Source: an uncultured Clostridia bacterium (lineage in GTDB: Bacteria; Bacillota; Clostridia; Oscillospirales; Oscillospiraceae). Taken from it: a stretch of DNA of 6,446 nt. Numbering within the stretch: position 1 is the first letter of the stretch; each line of letters begins with the position of its first letter. The stretch is from NCBI GenBank assembly GCA_946006895.1, contig CAMFZO010000090.1, positions 1 to 6,446 of the forward strand, read 5' to 3'. Below are positions 1 through 6,092 of this stretch, one piece after another. A program made the position numbers and the translations under genes. Below the pieces are notes generated by a model, which saw only the letters and a list, made by a program, of their open reading frames with translations, had not been told where the DNA came from and did not search any database.

Positions 1-3000
1 CGGCAGCGGCAATCCGCATCATACCCTCCGCCATGGCCAGACGGATCGGATCGGTTTGCAGCGCTTCGCAGCGACCAAGCGCACTCAGTGCGTACTGGCG
101 GAGTTCCTCTACGGCGTTCTGCTGAACATCGCTCAGTTTTTCACCGGTCATCACTTCGGAGCTTCCGGCATCATAAGGAGCGTTAAAACCAATGCTGGAT
201 ATTCCGACCAGGTACCCCGCAGAGCTGTCGTTTTTGCCCACGCACTGGATTTTCAATGTGTGCACGCCACCGGTGAGATGTACACTTTCTGCAACATCAC
301 TATTCATTCCGACGGCAGTGCTGAAGCTGTCGATCACATCGCCAACCGGTACATCGTCGATAAAGAGCCGGAATTGACCGAAGTCTCCGGCCACCGTATA
401 ATCCGTCTTGATCGTATAATTGCCGTCGGCCGGCAGCTCGATCGAGAATTCTGCCGCGGAATTATTCGCTCCCTGGAAATAGAGGTGTGCATTACGATAC
501 CAAATATAGGTTGCAACCCATCCGAGATCCTGCGTTGCGACATCGCCGCTGGTTTTGTTTTCCAACAGGTTCGTAACACCGCCATAGAACGCACCGACCT
601 CTTTTTGGGTCGAGAAGCGGAGGTAGTCAATGCCGACCAGGTTGCCTCCGGAACCCGCGTTTTTGCCCGCGCCGGACACAGTTACCGTGTGTCTGCCCGC
701 GGTCAGTTCAATATTATACGCCTTTTCAACATCGCCGGTTACCGTTCCCGGTATATATCCGTCGACATTCTTCAGCACAGTCTTGCCGTCAATGCTGACG
801 TTAAACTTACCGAAATCACTTGCAACGGTATACGCAAGCTCCAGCATATAGGTATCATCTGCCGGGATATCAAGCTCAAACTCCACGGAGCCGGTTTCTC
901 CGGCGTTCCAGACGAGATGGCTGTTTTTATACCATGTATAGTGTTCGTTGCAGAAGACATCCAAACCCTGCACTATCGGCTCAGAGGTCAGACCGTCCGT
1001 AGTTTTGATCGCTGCAAGCAGATCGTCGCAGCCGCCAAAGAAGCAACTGTTGTCAGCCTTCTCTGCCCGGGTAAACTGCAGATAATTGATGCCCATAAAA
1101 TAACCGGCGGACGCATTGTTTTTGCCAACACATAGTATCTTCAAAATGTGCGCACCCGGCGTCAGCGTAACAGTACCGAGGGCCGTTTCCATCACGTCCA
1201 GGCTGCCGTAGGTATCCACTTTGCCCACCAGAACGTCATCAATATAAAATTCAAAAATGCCATAGTCCGGGGCAGTCGTCAGGGAGGCGTCGAATTGATA
1301 CTCGCCGCCCTCCGGGATTTCCAGGAGATATTGCACATACTTTTCCCGCGACGTGTTCGCCCAGTAGTAGTTTACGCCGCCGTACCACTTCGTATTGAAC
1401 CCCTCACCGTAGAAGCCCATTCCCTGATTATAGGGCCGGTTCGACGTATTCCCGGCAAGTTCACGTGCACCAAGATAGCTGCCCGGATAGAATAGCGAAG
1501 GACCGGAAAGCAAATCATCGTTAAAAATGCGGTCGCTGATTTCCGGCTGTAAGTGCTTGTCGGAGGTGTCCTTTGTCAGATAGAAGAAAGTTGTTGCTGC
1601 GTAGTGATCCACCGTCTCATCAAAGTATTTTTCAATGTTCGCTTCCAGAGAAGACTGGAAGCAAATATTGTCCAGCACATGGATACGGTAATTTACCTTG
1701 TCGCCGTGTCCCTGCACCTGCTTGTCGCCGGTGGAAGGATAACCATTGCACAGCGGTTGACCGCAGTACGGATAGTCAAAAAGCTGCGATCCGCACCAAG
1801 CGTAACAGAAGTAGTCTTCCGAACCGGTGCCGAACCAGGTGGGGAATTTTTCGCCGTCAATGAAGAACTTTTCGTCGCCCTCGCCCCACCAGATACCGTC
1901 AACGATCTGGTAAATATGCAGACTTGTGCCCACATAACGTCCTTTGCCCTCAATGGAGAGCATCTGAGCATCCGGCGTGCGGTCATCGGTGCGGGCATAG
2001 CAGCGCTGCCAGTTGGCATGGAAGCGTGTCAGCGTATTGGCCTGCTCCTCGGTCAGGTCCTCTGTGCGGTAGACCGCCTTGACCGGCCTTGCCGTATCGG
2101 AGCCGTTGGTCAGCGTGATCTTTGCGCTGTTGAATGGCATATACCATTTGGTATACATGATCCCGTCGTCACTCAGACCATAAGCCGCGTTATCAAAGCT
2201 CTGGTCATAGAGGCCGTAATGAATGCCAAAGAAATCCGCCACCGGCATACTGACCGCCGGAGTGTCGGAACCGTCCCAGTACATCTCGATCATCCAGTCC
2301 GTCAGGGCTTTCTGCTTGTCCAGCTCATCCTTCGGAATGTCGAGCTTCAGGGAGGAAGCGCTGATCGCTCCGGCCGAAGTCTTTTCAAAAAGCGTCACCG
2401 TCTCGCCGGCCTTGACCTCACCGTCAAAGCAGGTCGTGCCGGCAGGGACAGATGCATCCGCCAGAATGGCGTTGGCTTCCTCAAGTGCCTGGCGGTTTTC
2501 TTCGCTCATCGGCCACGCGAATGATTCAACAGAAGCTCCGTCCTCCAAATCGTAATAGCCGATAATATAATAGAAGCCGGAATTCTCCTGCTCGATGCCA
2601 ACTTCGATCTTGCAGGATTCGTTGTAAGTGATCGGCACGAACAGATTAATACCGCCGAGGTATCCCTCTGCAAACTGCTCAGATTCCTGTTCATTTGCAC
2701 GCAGCGAAAGCTCTCCGAGTCCTTCAAAGGCTGACCCGTAAATGAAATCCGCCATCTGCGTTTCCACAGTCAGCACGCCGTCGATCCAGATGCGCATCGT
2801 CCCCGTCCAATAAGTCGGGATCCAGATACGGTTGATATAGCCGGGACCCTCCAGATCCGCCAGTACACGGTAGTTCCCTTCCTGCCGGACAAATCTGGCC
2901 ATATCGTAGTTGCCGCCCCAGTTTTCATACTTTCCTGTTGCCTCGTTGTAGATGGAAGCAGGATCGGTTGATGTGACCTCCTTGCCACCCTCACCGGGCT

Positions 3001-3163
3001 TCGGTTCAGTGGCAAGATAACTCATGTCATACGTCCTTTTCACAATATCCTTGTAGGTATAATGCGTATTTGTTGGATTTTTTGTTTCCGACTTAGCAGA
3101 TACCGCAGGCAGCATAGCCAACACCATTGCCAACGTCAGAATCAGCGCCAAGAGCCTCTTCAT
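1..3163 (-). CDS. Secreted DUF2961 / GH172-family glycoside hydrolase with three C-terminal modules (3' end beyond window)
   Basis: The frame stays open from the ATG at 3163 to the left edge (1054 codons), so the C-terminus is missing. The start is fixed by AGGAGG (3172-3177) 8 nt upstream. Residues 1-23 are a Sec signal peptide: MKR, a hydrophobic core and a VSA cleavage site before K24. Residues ~36-575 match the DUF2961 pattern: WGGNYD at 82-87, then LEGPGYINRIW, and the hallmark WWGEGDE and GTGSEDYF motifs. E428 (EGDE) and E449 (SEDYF) are 21 residues apart, the same spacing I recall for the acid/base and nucleophile glutamates (E270/E291) of the founding GH172 enzyme, a difructose dianhydride I synthase/hydrolase. 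Other GH172 members act on arabinofuranosides, so the substrate here is open. Three similar beta-rich modules follow (~582-699, ~705-852, ~857-996), then an unrecognised helix-rich tail. The protein is probably exported and acts outside the cell on furanose-containing glycans. The divergent AraC regulator is the likely controller. Confidence 0.9.
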   Translation of the reverse strand, partial: MKRLLALILTLAMVLAMLPAVSAKSETKNPTNTHYTYKDIVKRTYDMSYLATEPKPGEGGKEVTSTDPASIYNEATGKYENWGGNYDMARFVRQEGNYRVLADLEGPGYINRIWIPTYWTGTMRIWIDGVLTVETQMADFIYGSAFEGLGELSLRANEQESEQFAEGYLGGINLFVPITYNESCKIEVGIEQENSGFYYIIGYYDLEDGASVESFAWPMSEENRQALEEANAILADASVPAGTTCFDGEVKAGETVTLFEKTSAGAISASSLKLDIPKDELDKQKALTDWMIEMYWDGSDTPAVSMPVADFFGIHYGLYDQSFDNAAYGLSDDGIMYTKWYMPFNSAKITLTNGSDTARPVKAVYRTEDLTEEQANTLTRFHANWQRCYARTDDRTPDAQMLSIEGKGRYVGTSLHIYQIVDGIWWGEGDEKFFIDGEKFPTWFGTGSEDYFCYAWCGSQLFDYPYCGQPLCNGYPSTGDKQVQGHGDKVNYRIHVLDNICFQSSLEANIEKYFDETVDHYAATTFFYLTKDTSDKHLQPEISDRIFNDDLLSGPSLFYPGSYLGARELAGNTSNRPYNQGMGFYGEGFNTKWYGGVNYYWANTSREKYVQYLLEIPEGGEYQFDASLTTAPDYGIFEFYIDDVLVGKVDTYGSLDVMETALGTVTLTPGAHILKILCVGKNNASAGYFMGINYLQFTRAEKADNSCFFGGCDDLLAAIKTTDGLTSEPIVQGLDVFCNEHYTWYKNSHLVWNAGETGSVEFELDIPADDTYMLELAYTVASDFGKFNVSIDGKTVLKNVDGYIPGTVTGDVEKAYNIELTAGRHTVTVSGAGKNAGSGGNLVGIDYLRFSTQKEVGAFYGGVTNLLENKTSGDVATQDLGWVATYIWYRNAHLYFQGANNSAAEFSIELPADGNYTIKTDYTVAGDFGQFRLFIDDVPVGDVIDSFSTAVGMNSDVAESVHLTGGVHTLKIQCVGKNDSSAGYLVGISSIGFNAPYDAGSSEVMTGEKLSDVQQNAVEELRQYALSALGRCEALQTDPIRLAMAEGMMRIAAA
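176..1420 (-). repeat. Three tandem ~120-150 residue beta-sandwich-like modules within the GH172-family protein
   Basis: These are protein-level repeats; the DNA copies are diverged. Modules at residues ~582-699, ~705-852 and ~857-996 each carry D-(F/Y)-G-x-F-x3-I-D (from residues 633, 783 and 927). Each later carries H-x7-GKN-x4-G-x3-GI-x4-F (histidines at 672, 825 and 968), preserved with identical internal spacing in all three. Modules 2 and 3 also share an opening F-(F/Y)-GG and an aromatic W-Y-(K/R)-N-(S/A)-H-L segment. The pattern of alternating hydrophobic strands, an ID turn and a closing strand resembles galactose-binding-like / CBM6/35-like beta-sandwiches. The fold and any carbohydrate-binding role are inference; the repetition is directly visible. 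Confidence 0.75.
3095..3163 (-). other. Sec signal peptide of the GH172-family protein
   Basis: Residues 1-23 have a positively charged start (MKR), an uninterrupted Leu/Ala/Ile/Met/Val core, a helix-breaking proline near residue 19 and a VSA box before K24. This is a standard signal peptidase I site. No lipobox cysteine is present, so a lipoprotein is unlikely. How the mature protein is retained on the cell, if at all, would be decided by the C-terminus outside the window. Confidence 0.85.
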
Positions 3164-3233
3164 GGGCAATCCCTCCTATTATTCCGGCGTTGTCCGCGCT
3201 GTTCAGGCAACAGAACTGCCGTTTCTAATATTT

Positions 3234-3262
3234 AGTATAGTCGCTTGACAAAGTTCATTCAA
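3234..3262 (-). promoter_or_regulatory. Sigma-A-type promoter for the GH172-family gene
   Basis: On the minus strand, TTGAAT (plus coordinates 3257-3262) is separated by 17 bp from TATACT (3234-3239). The -35 matches consensus at four of six positions and the -10 at five of six, so this is a good but sub-consensus promoter. The predicted start near 3227 gives a leader of about 64 nt. Its spacer contains the -35 of the opposing regulator promoter, so the two polymerases should compete. It is the right kind of promoter for activation by an AraC-type protein. Confidence 0.65.
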
Positions 3263-3273
3263 TTACTTATAAT
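3245..3273 (+). promoter_or_regulatory. Consensus sigma-A promoter for the AraC-family regulator
   Basis: TTGACA at 3245-3250 and TATAAT at 3268-3273 have a 17-bp spacer, a full match to the housekeeping consensus. Transcription should start near 3280, leaving a leader of roughly 79 nt before the ATG at 3359. It overlaps the opposing hydrolase promoter: each -35 lies inside the other promoter's spacer. Confidence 0.8.
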
Positions 3274-3358
3274 ATCTTTAGTATGAACTATTGTGCTGTT
3301 ATTAAATGTATTGCTAAAACGCAGCCAACCAATTTGATGATTACCCGGAGGTGGATTT

Positions 3359-4141
3359 ATGATACTTCACCGCATTGAATGGAAGAAACCGCTGTTTCTG
3401 TCCGGCATTTCCTTTGCGCCGGAAAACGAATACCTGTTCTTGCTGAGTGAAGGGCGGACACGCTGCTGCTTTGAAGCTGAGGACTATTACCTCGAGGCAC
3501 AGGGGATGGTATTCTGCAAGCCGGGCCAACGGCTATCGCTGAAGCCGGAAAAAGACTCTGCGGTCATCAGTTACTATACTTTTGGAGTCAACAGCGAAGA
3601 AGTTTCTTCCATTACTTCTCTACCACTGCCGGAGCGTCCCTGTCCAACCGCTCTCTATCCCCTGCTGGCAAATCTTGTGCAAAATATGTACTTTCTCTTC
3701 CTATCCGGCGATCGCTACCGAATGGAGAAGGAAGATCTGTATATCCGCGTGGTGTTATACAGCATAGCCAGCGGCGATGAGGAGCCACCGGAGCCGAATA
3801 CGCCTGCGGCCACGCGTTACCGCCTGCGTCAACTTCAAAAAGCGCTGTCCGACGATCCAAAGAGCTTCCCGACCGTTGCAAGCGCAGCAGCTTATGTCGG
3901 ACTGAGTGAATCGTGGTTCAAGCATCTTTACCGTCAATACTTTGGAATCTCTTTCTCCGACAACCTGATCCATATTCGGATTGACCGCGCCTGCAAGATG
4001 CTCTGGTCGACTGACTGGCCCATTGAGCGCATCTCCCATGAGCTTGGCTACAATGCTGAAACACTGTTCTACAGGCAATTCCGGCGGCACATGAGCATGA
4101 CGCCAAGCGAATATCGCCAGCAGCGCGCAACGAGTTTTTGA
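3359..4141 (+). CDS. AraC/XylS-family transcriptional regulator
   Basis: This is a 260-residue protein starting at an ATG preceded by GGAGGTG (3347-3353) with a 5-nt gap. The C-terminal ~100 residues are a complete AraC-type DNA-binding domain with two helix-turn-helix units. The first (about 173-196) includes VASAAAYVGLSESWF. The second (about 221-245) includes IERISHELGYNAETLFYRQF, followed by the family signature MTPSEYR (247-253). Residues 1-~135 are beta-rich and weakly conserved, as expected for a cupin-like ligand-sensing domain (for example GMVFCKPGQRLSL at 49-61), and a proline-rich linker lies near 141-150. It is transcribed away from the secreted hydrolase across a shared promoter region, so it most likely senses a sugar released from, or related to, that enzyme's substrate. 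The ligand is unknown. Only the DNA-binding half can be assigned firmly. Confidence 0.9.
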   Translation: MILHRIEWKKPLFLSGISFAPENEYLFLLSEGRTRCCFEAEDYYLEAQGMVFCKPGQRLSLKPEKDSAVISYYTFGVNSEEVSSITSLPLPERPCPTALYPLLANLVQNMYFLFLSGDRYRMEKEDLYIRVVLYSIASGDEEPPEPNTPAATRYRLRQLQKALSDDPKSFPTVASAAAYVGLSESWFKHLYRQYFGISFSDNLIHIRIDRACKMLWSTDWPIERISHELGYNAETLFYRQFRRHMSMTPSEYRQQRATSF

Positions 4142-4182
4142 TGCCAGCAGAAGACGAAAGTATCGAGAAGGTTCTTATTTGC

Positions 4183-4232
4183 AAAAAGACAAAGCAAGGC
4201 TGCCGCAAAAATTTGACAGTTGCCTTGCTTTG
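4183..4232 (-). terminator. Intrinsic terminator downstream of lysA (minus strand)
   Basis: CAAAGCAAGGC (4190-4200) pairs perfectly with GCCTTGCTTTG (4222-4232), an 11-bp stem with a partly pairable 21-nt interior. Read on the minus strand, the stem is followed at once by TCTTTTTGC, a usable U-tract. There is no T-run on the plus-strand side, so it should act mainly on lysA transcripts, about 137 nt past the lysA stop. Confidence 0.65.
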
Positions 4233-4309
4233 GTCAAACAAAACAGCAGCGCCGGATGCAGAATGGTCTGGAACTGGCGCTGTTTCATGAATGGATAGGT
4301 AGTTATGAA

Positions 4310-4341
4310 ATTCGTGCCGAAAAATACTTTCCGGCACGAAT
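4310..4341. terminator. Stem-loop between the convergent araC-type gene and lysA, possible weak bidirectional terminator
   Basis: ATTCGTGCCG (4310-4319) and CGGCACGAAT (4332-4341) form a perfect 10-bp stem with a 12-nt A/T-rich loop, 27 nt past the lysA stop codon. T-content after the stem is poor on both strands (CGTTATATT on plus, TTCAT on minus). It may be a weak terminator or a 3'-end-stabilising hairpin. It is the only candidate terminator for the AraC-family gene in this gap. Confidence 0.45.
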
Positions 4342-4368
4342 CGTTATATTCCTTGCAAGCATGAAGAT

Positions 4369-5679
4369 TTATACATCAAGGCGGCACAGGTCCGCGTTGG
4401 TCTCCCGGCGCACGGCTACATAGGAGGTTCCCTCCCGGAGCATGACCACTGCAGGATTGGGGATGCGGTTATAGTGGGAAGCCATGGAATAATGATAGGC
4501 ACCTGTGGTCAGGCAGGCGATGATATTTCCACGATGGGTCGCAGCGGGCAGCGGGATATTCTCCTGGATGATGTCGCCGCTTTCACAGCAGCGTCCCACC
4601 ACGGAAAAACGCATATCGCGGGGCGCGAGCATATTATCCGCCGGAAGGACCGTATAATCCGCGCCGTAAAGGGCAAAACGAATATTGTCCGTCATGCCGC
4701 CGTCTACGGAGACGTAATTCCGGTAGCCGGGGATGCTCTTAATTGAGCCTGCGGTGTAGAGGGTCATTCCGGCGTCGGCGACGATACTCCGCCCCGGCTC
4801 AAAGCTGACGGCGGGCATGGGTATGCCAAGCTCTACGACCTTGCCCTGCATGAAATGGCCCACCTCGGAAATACTGGCGGCAATGTCCAGCTCCGGGTCG
4901 GAGGCGATATAGCGCACACCGTAGCCGCCGCCCAGGTCCAGCTCCCGGGCCATGTAGCCGTAGGTGCGGTAGATGTGGGCCACAAAGGACAGCATGACGT
5001 CTGCGGTGCGGATAAAAACGTCGGAGTCAAAGACCTGGGAGCCGACATGACTGTGGAAGCCCTGCAAAATAACGTTGGGAAGCGAAAGGGCGATCCGCGC
5101 CGCTTCTTCACCCTGACCGGTTTCAATGGCAAAGCCGAACTTAGAATCCACCTTGCCCGTTGCAATGGCTTCGTAGGTGTGGGGGTCGATGCCCGGTGTG
5201 ATGCGCAGCATGACCGGCTGCTTTCTGCCGCGCTCGGCGGCATGGCGGTCGACGGCGTAGAGTTCCTCCAAATTATCGACGACAAAGCAGCCGATGTTGT
5301 TATCCATGGCGTAGATGATATCCTCGTCTGTCTTGTTGTTGGAGTGGAAGCAGGCCCGTTCCAGCGGGAAGCCCGCCGCAAGGGCCGTGTAGATCTCGCC
5401 GGGAGAGACCACGTCAACGTACATATTCTCCTCATTCATGATGCGGTATATCTGCCGGAACGCCGCCGCCTTGGAGGCGTAGTATACCTTTGAAGTGCTG
5501 CCGAAAACCTGATGCACTGCGGCAAGGTAGGTGCGGCAGCGCTTGCGGATCAGATCCTCGTCCATCAGATACAGCGGGGTGCCGTACTGGGCGGCAAGCT
5601 CGACAGTATCCTGCCCCGCGAACAGTAAATGTCCGTTTTCACCGACGGACAGGTTCTCACAAATCAAATCACGGTCCAT
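4369..5679 (-). CDS. lysA: Diaminopimelate decarboxylase
   Basis: This 436-residue PLP enzyme converts meso-2,6-diaminopimelate to L-lysine and CO2, the last step of lysine biosynthesis, in the cytoplasm. Length is normal and all fold-type III (alanine racemase-like) landmarks are present. They are YYASKA with the PLP lysine K70, HVGSQ (211-215), the phosphate-binding LDLGGGYG (247-254), EPGRSIV (294-300), CESGD (365-369, the cysteine loop contributed across the dimer), and the closing TTGAYHYSMASHYN (391-404). The ATG at 5679 is chosen because AAGGAGAA lies 6 nt upstream and MDRDL is a typical beginning. Longer in-frame starts up to 5859 would translate the riboswitch and terminator. The gene is monocistronic in the window and under lysine riboswitch control. 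It converges with the AraC-family gene but shares no obvious function with it. Confidence 0.97.
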   Translation of the reverse strand: MDRDLICENLSVGENGHLLFAGQDTVELAAQYGTPLYLMDEDLIRKRCRTYLAAVHQVFGSTSKVYYASKAAAFRQIYRIMNEENMYVDVVSPGEIYTALAAGFPLERACFHSNNKTDEDIIYAMDNNIGCFVVDNLEELYAVDRHAAERGRKQPVMLRITPGIDPHTYEAIATGKVDSKFGFAIETGQGEEAARIALSLPNVILQGFHSHVGSQVFDSDVFIRTADVMLSFVAHIYRTYGYMARELDLGGGYGVRYIASDPELDIAASISEVGHFMQGKVVELGIPMPAVSFEPGRSIVADAGMTLYTAGSIKSIPGYRNYVSVDGGMTDNIRFALYGADYTVLPADNMLAPRDMRFSVVGRCCESGDIIQENIPLPAATHRGNIIACLTTGAYHYSMASHYNRIPNPAVVMLREGTSYVAVRRETNADLCRLDV

Positions 5680-5684
5680 ATGCG

Positions 5685-5692
5685 TTCTCCTT
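5685..5692 (-). promoter_or_regulatory. Ribosome binding site that sets the lysA start
   Basis: On the minus strand AAGGAGAA precedes the ATG at 5679, with 7 nt between the AGGAG core and the start codon. It begins immediately after the T-run of the attenuator, so only read-through transcripts carry it. This supports the 436-residue form over the 60-residue-longer in-frame reading. Confidence 0.85.
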
Positions 5693-5731
5693 AAAAACAC
5701 AATAGAGGCAGCCGAACGAACAGCTACCTCT
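5693..5731 (-). terminator. Lysine-responsive attenuator terminator in the lysA leader
   Basis: Read on the minus strand, AGAGGTAGC (5731-5723) pairs with GCTGCCTCT (5712-5704), a 9-bp stem with one G-U pair and a 10-nt loop. It is followed by ATTGTGTTTTT. It lies between the riboswitch and the ribosome binding site, where the expression platform of a transcription-terminating riboswitch belongs. Part of its 5' arm (GGTAGCT) can instead pair with AGCTATC at the 3' end of the aptamer, giving a plausible antiterminator. Confidence 0.85.
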
Positions 5732-5759
5732 GAAAAACGCACGTATGCGCCGTGGATTC

Positions 5760-5920
5760 GATAGCTCTCCGCAAGCTGCGACAGTCGGATGGATCTTGTT
5801 CCATTCGCCCAGACTGCCTCCCCGCCGGGAGGCATCTTCGGCGGTCTCCCCTTTCTCACGGCTCATTTCCCTGCCGGGCGTTTCGAGCGGTGATACTGAT
5901 GAAGTACCGCGACCTCTATC
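5760..5920 (-). promoter_or_regulatory. Lysine riboswitch (L box) of lysA
   Basis: Read on the minus strand, the leader opens with GATAGAGGTCGCGG and an AGTA element. It continues with the diagnostic core GAAAGGGGAGACCGCCGAAG (5855-5836) and ends with GGAGAGCTATC. Compared by memory with the B. subtilis lysC L box (GATAGAGGTGCGA, AGTA, GAAAGGGGAGCGTCGCCGAAG, GGAGGGCTATC), the order and spacing agree. GATAG (5920-5916) and CTATC (5764-5760) close P1. A GC-rich hairpin at 5816-5833 fits P4, and ATGGA/TCCAT with an ACAAGA loop (about 5787-5802) fits P5. Lysine binding should stabilise P1, free the downstream terminator and stop lysA transcription. Confidence 0.93.
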
Positions 5921-5935
5921 AAAAATATTGTATGG

Positions 5936-5964
5936 ATTATAGCACAGCAAAGTGCCGGTGTCAA
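5936..5964 (-). promoter_or_regulatory. Consensus sigma-A promoter with extended -10 for lysA
   Basis: On the minus strand, TTGACA (5959-5964) is followed after 17 bp by TATAAT (5936-5941), with TGC directly before the -10 forming an extended -10. This is close to the strongest possible housekeeping promoter. It fits a gene whose output is set by attenuation rather than initiation. The start near 5929 places the complete riboswitch in the transcript, with a leader of about 250 nt. Confidence 0.88.
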
Positions 5965-5980
5965 CTATTATTTGGCAATT

Positions 5981-6005
5981 TATCCGATTATTTCGGATAT
6001 TTTTT
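5981..6005 (+). terminator. Terminator-like hairpin upstream of the lysA promoter, plus orientation
   Basis: TATCCGA (5981-5987) and TCGGATA (5993-5999) form a 7-bp stem with a 5-nt loop, followed by TTTTTT (6000-6005). It has the form of a small intrinsic terminator reading rightward, but no annotated plus-strand gene precedes it. It may stop spurious antisense transcripts from lysA before the spore-protein gene, or it may be a chance palindrome. Confidence 0.35.
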
Positions 6006-6063
6006 CAGGATGATTTTTAAAGAAAATCCCAGTCGGTTTGGAGAAAGTATCAAAAATTAACAA

Positions 6064-6092
6064 CGATATTTTTTGCGGCGGCGCTCATACTA
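6064..6092 (+). promoter_or_regulatory. Sigma-G-type (forespore) promoter for the SASP gene
   Basis: CATACTA at 6086-6092 is an exact match to the sigma-G -10 consensus. The expected -35 region holds CGATA (6064-6068), a weaker match, 17 bp upstream. Alpha/beta SASP genes are classic sigma-G targets, so element and gene agree. The predicted start near 6100 gives a short leader of about 46 nt containing the ribosome binding site AGGAG (6131-6135). I see no gene between 5965 and 6063. Confidence 0.7.

Larger units (their letters stand above)
3231..3289. promoter_or_regulatory. Candidate operator repeats in the divergent control region
   Basis: TTTAGTAT occurs twice in the same orientation (3231-3238 and 3277-3284), 46 bp apart, flanking the promoter pair. 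An inverted pair, AGTTCAT (3252-3258) and ATGAACT (3283-3289), lies in the same stretch. AraC-family proteins usually bind direct half-sites, so the TTTAGTAT pair is the better operator candidate. The region is AT-rich and the repeats are short, so chance is possible. No binding site is proven. Confidence 0.35.

Noticed and set aside
56..1135. Long plus-strand open frame of 359 codons
   Set aside because: It is antisense to the GH172-family gene's modules, has no ribosome binding site or recognisable domain, and the minus-strand reading is clearly coding. A chance open frame opposite a GC-moderate gene.
1553..2524. Long plus-strand open frame of 323 codons
   Set aside because: It is antisense to the GH172 catalytic region that carries the EGDE and SEDYF motifs; the translated product resembles nothing and there is no start signal.
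3190..3225. Possible catabolite-response (cre) site in the hydrolase leader
   Set aside because: Looked for a TGnAAnCGnnnnnCA-type palindrome; only partial, mismatched symmetry around 3211-3225 was found, too weak to call.
4141..4290. 49-codon frame whose ATG overlaps the AraC-family gene's stop as TGATG
   Set aside because: The overlap suggests translational coupling, but there is no Shine-Dalgarno sequence, the product has no recognisable features and the frame runs through the lysA terminator hairpin.
4855..5493. Plus-strand open frame of 212 codons opposite lysA
   Set aside because: Mirror of the lysA coding frame; the lysA reading has every family motif.
5680..5859. N-terminal extension of lysA by 60 residues from an ATG at 5859
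   Set aside because: This stretch is the lysine riboswitch and attenuator. The proper ribosome binding site is at 5685-5692 and family members begin near the ATG at 5679.
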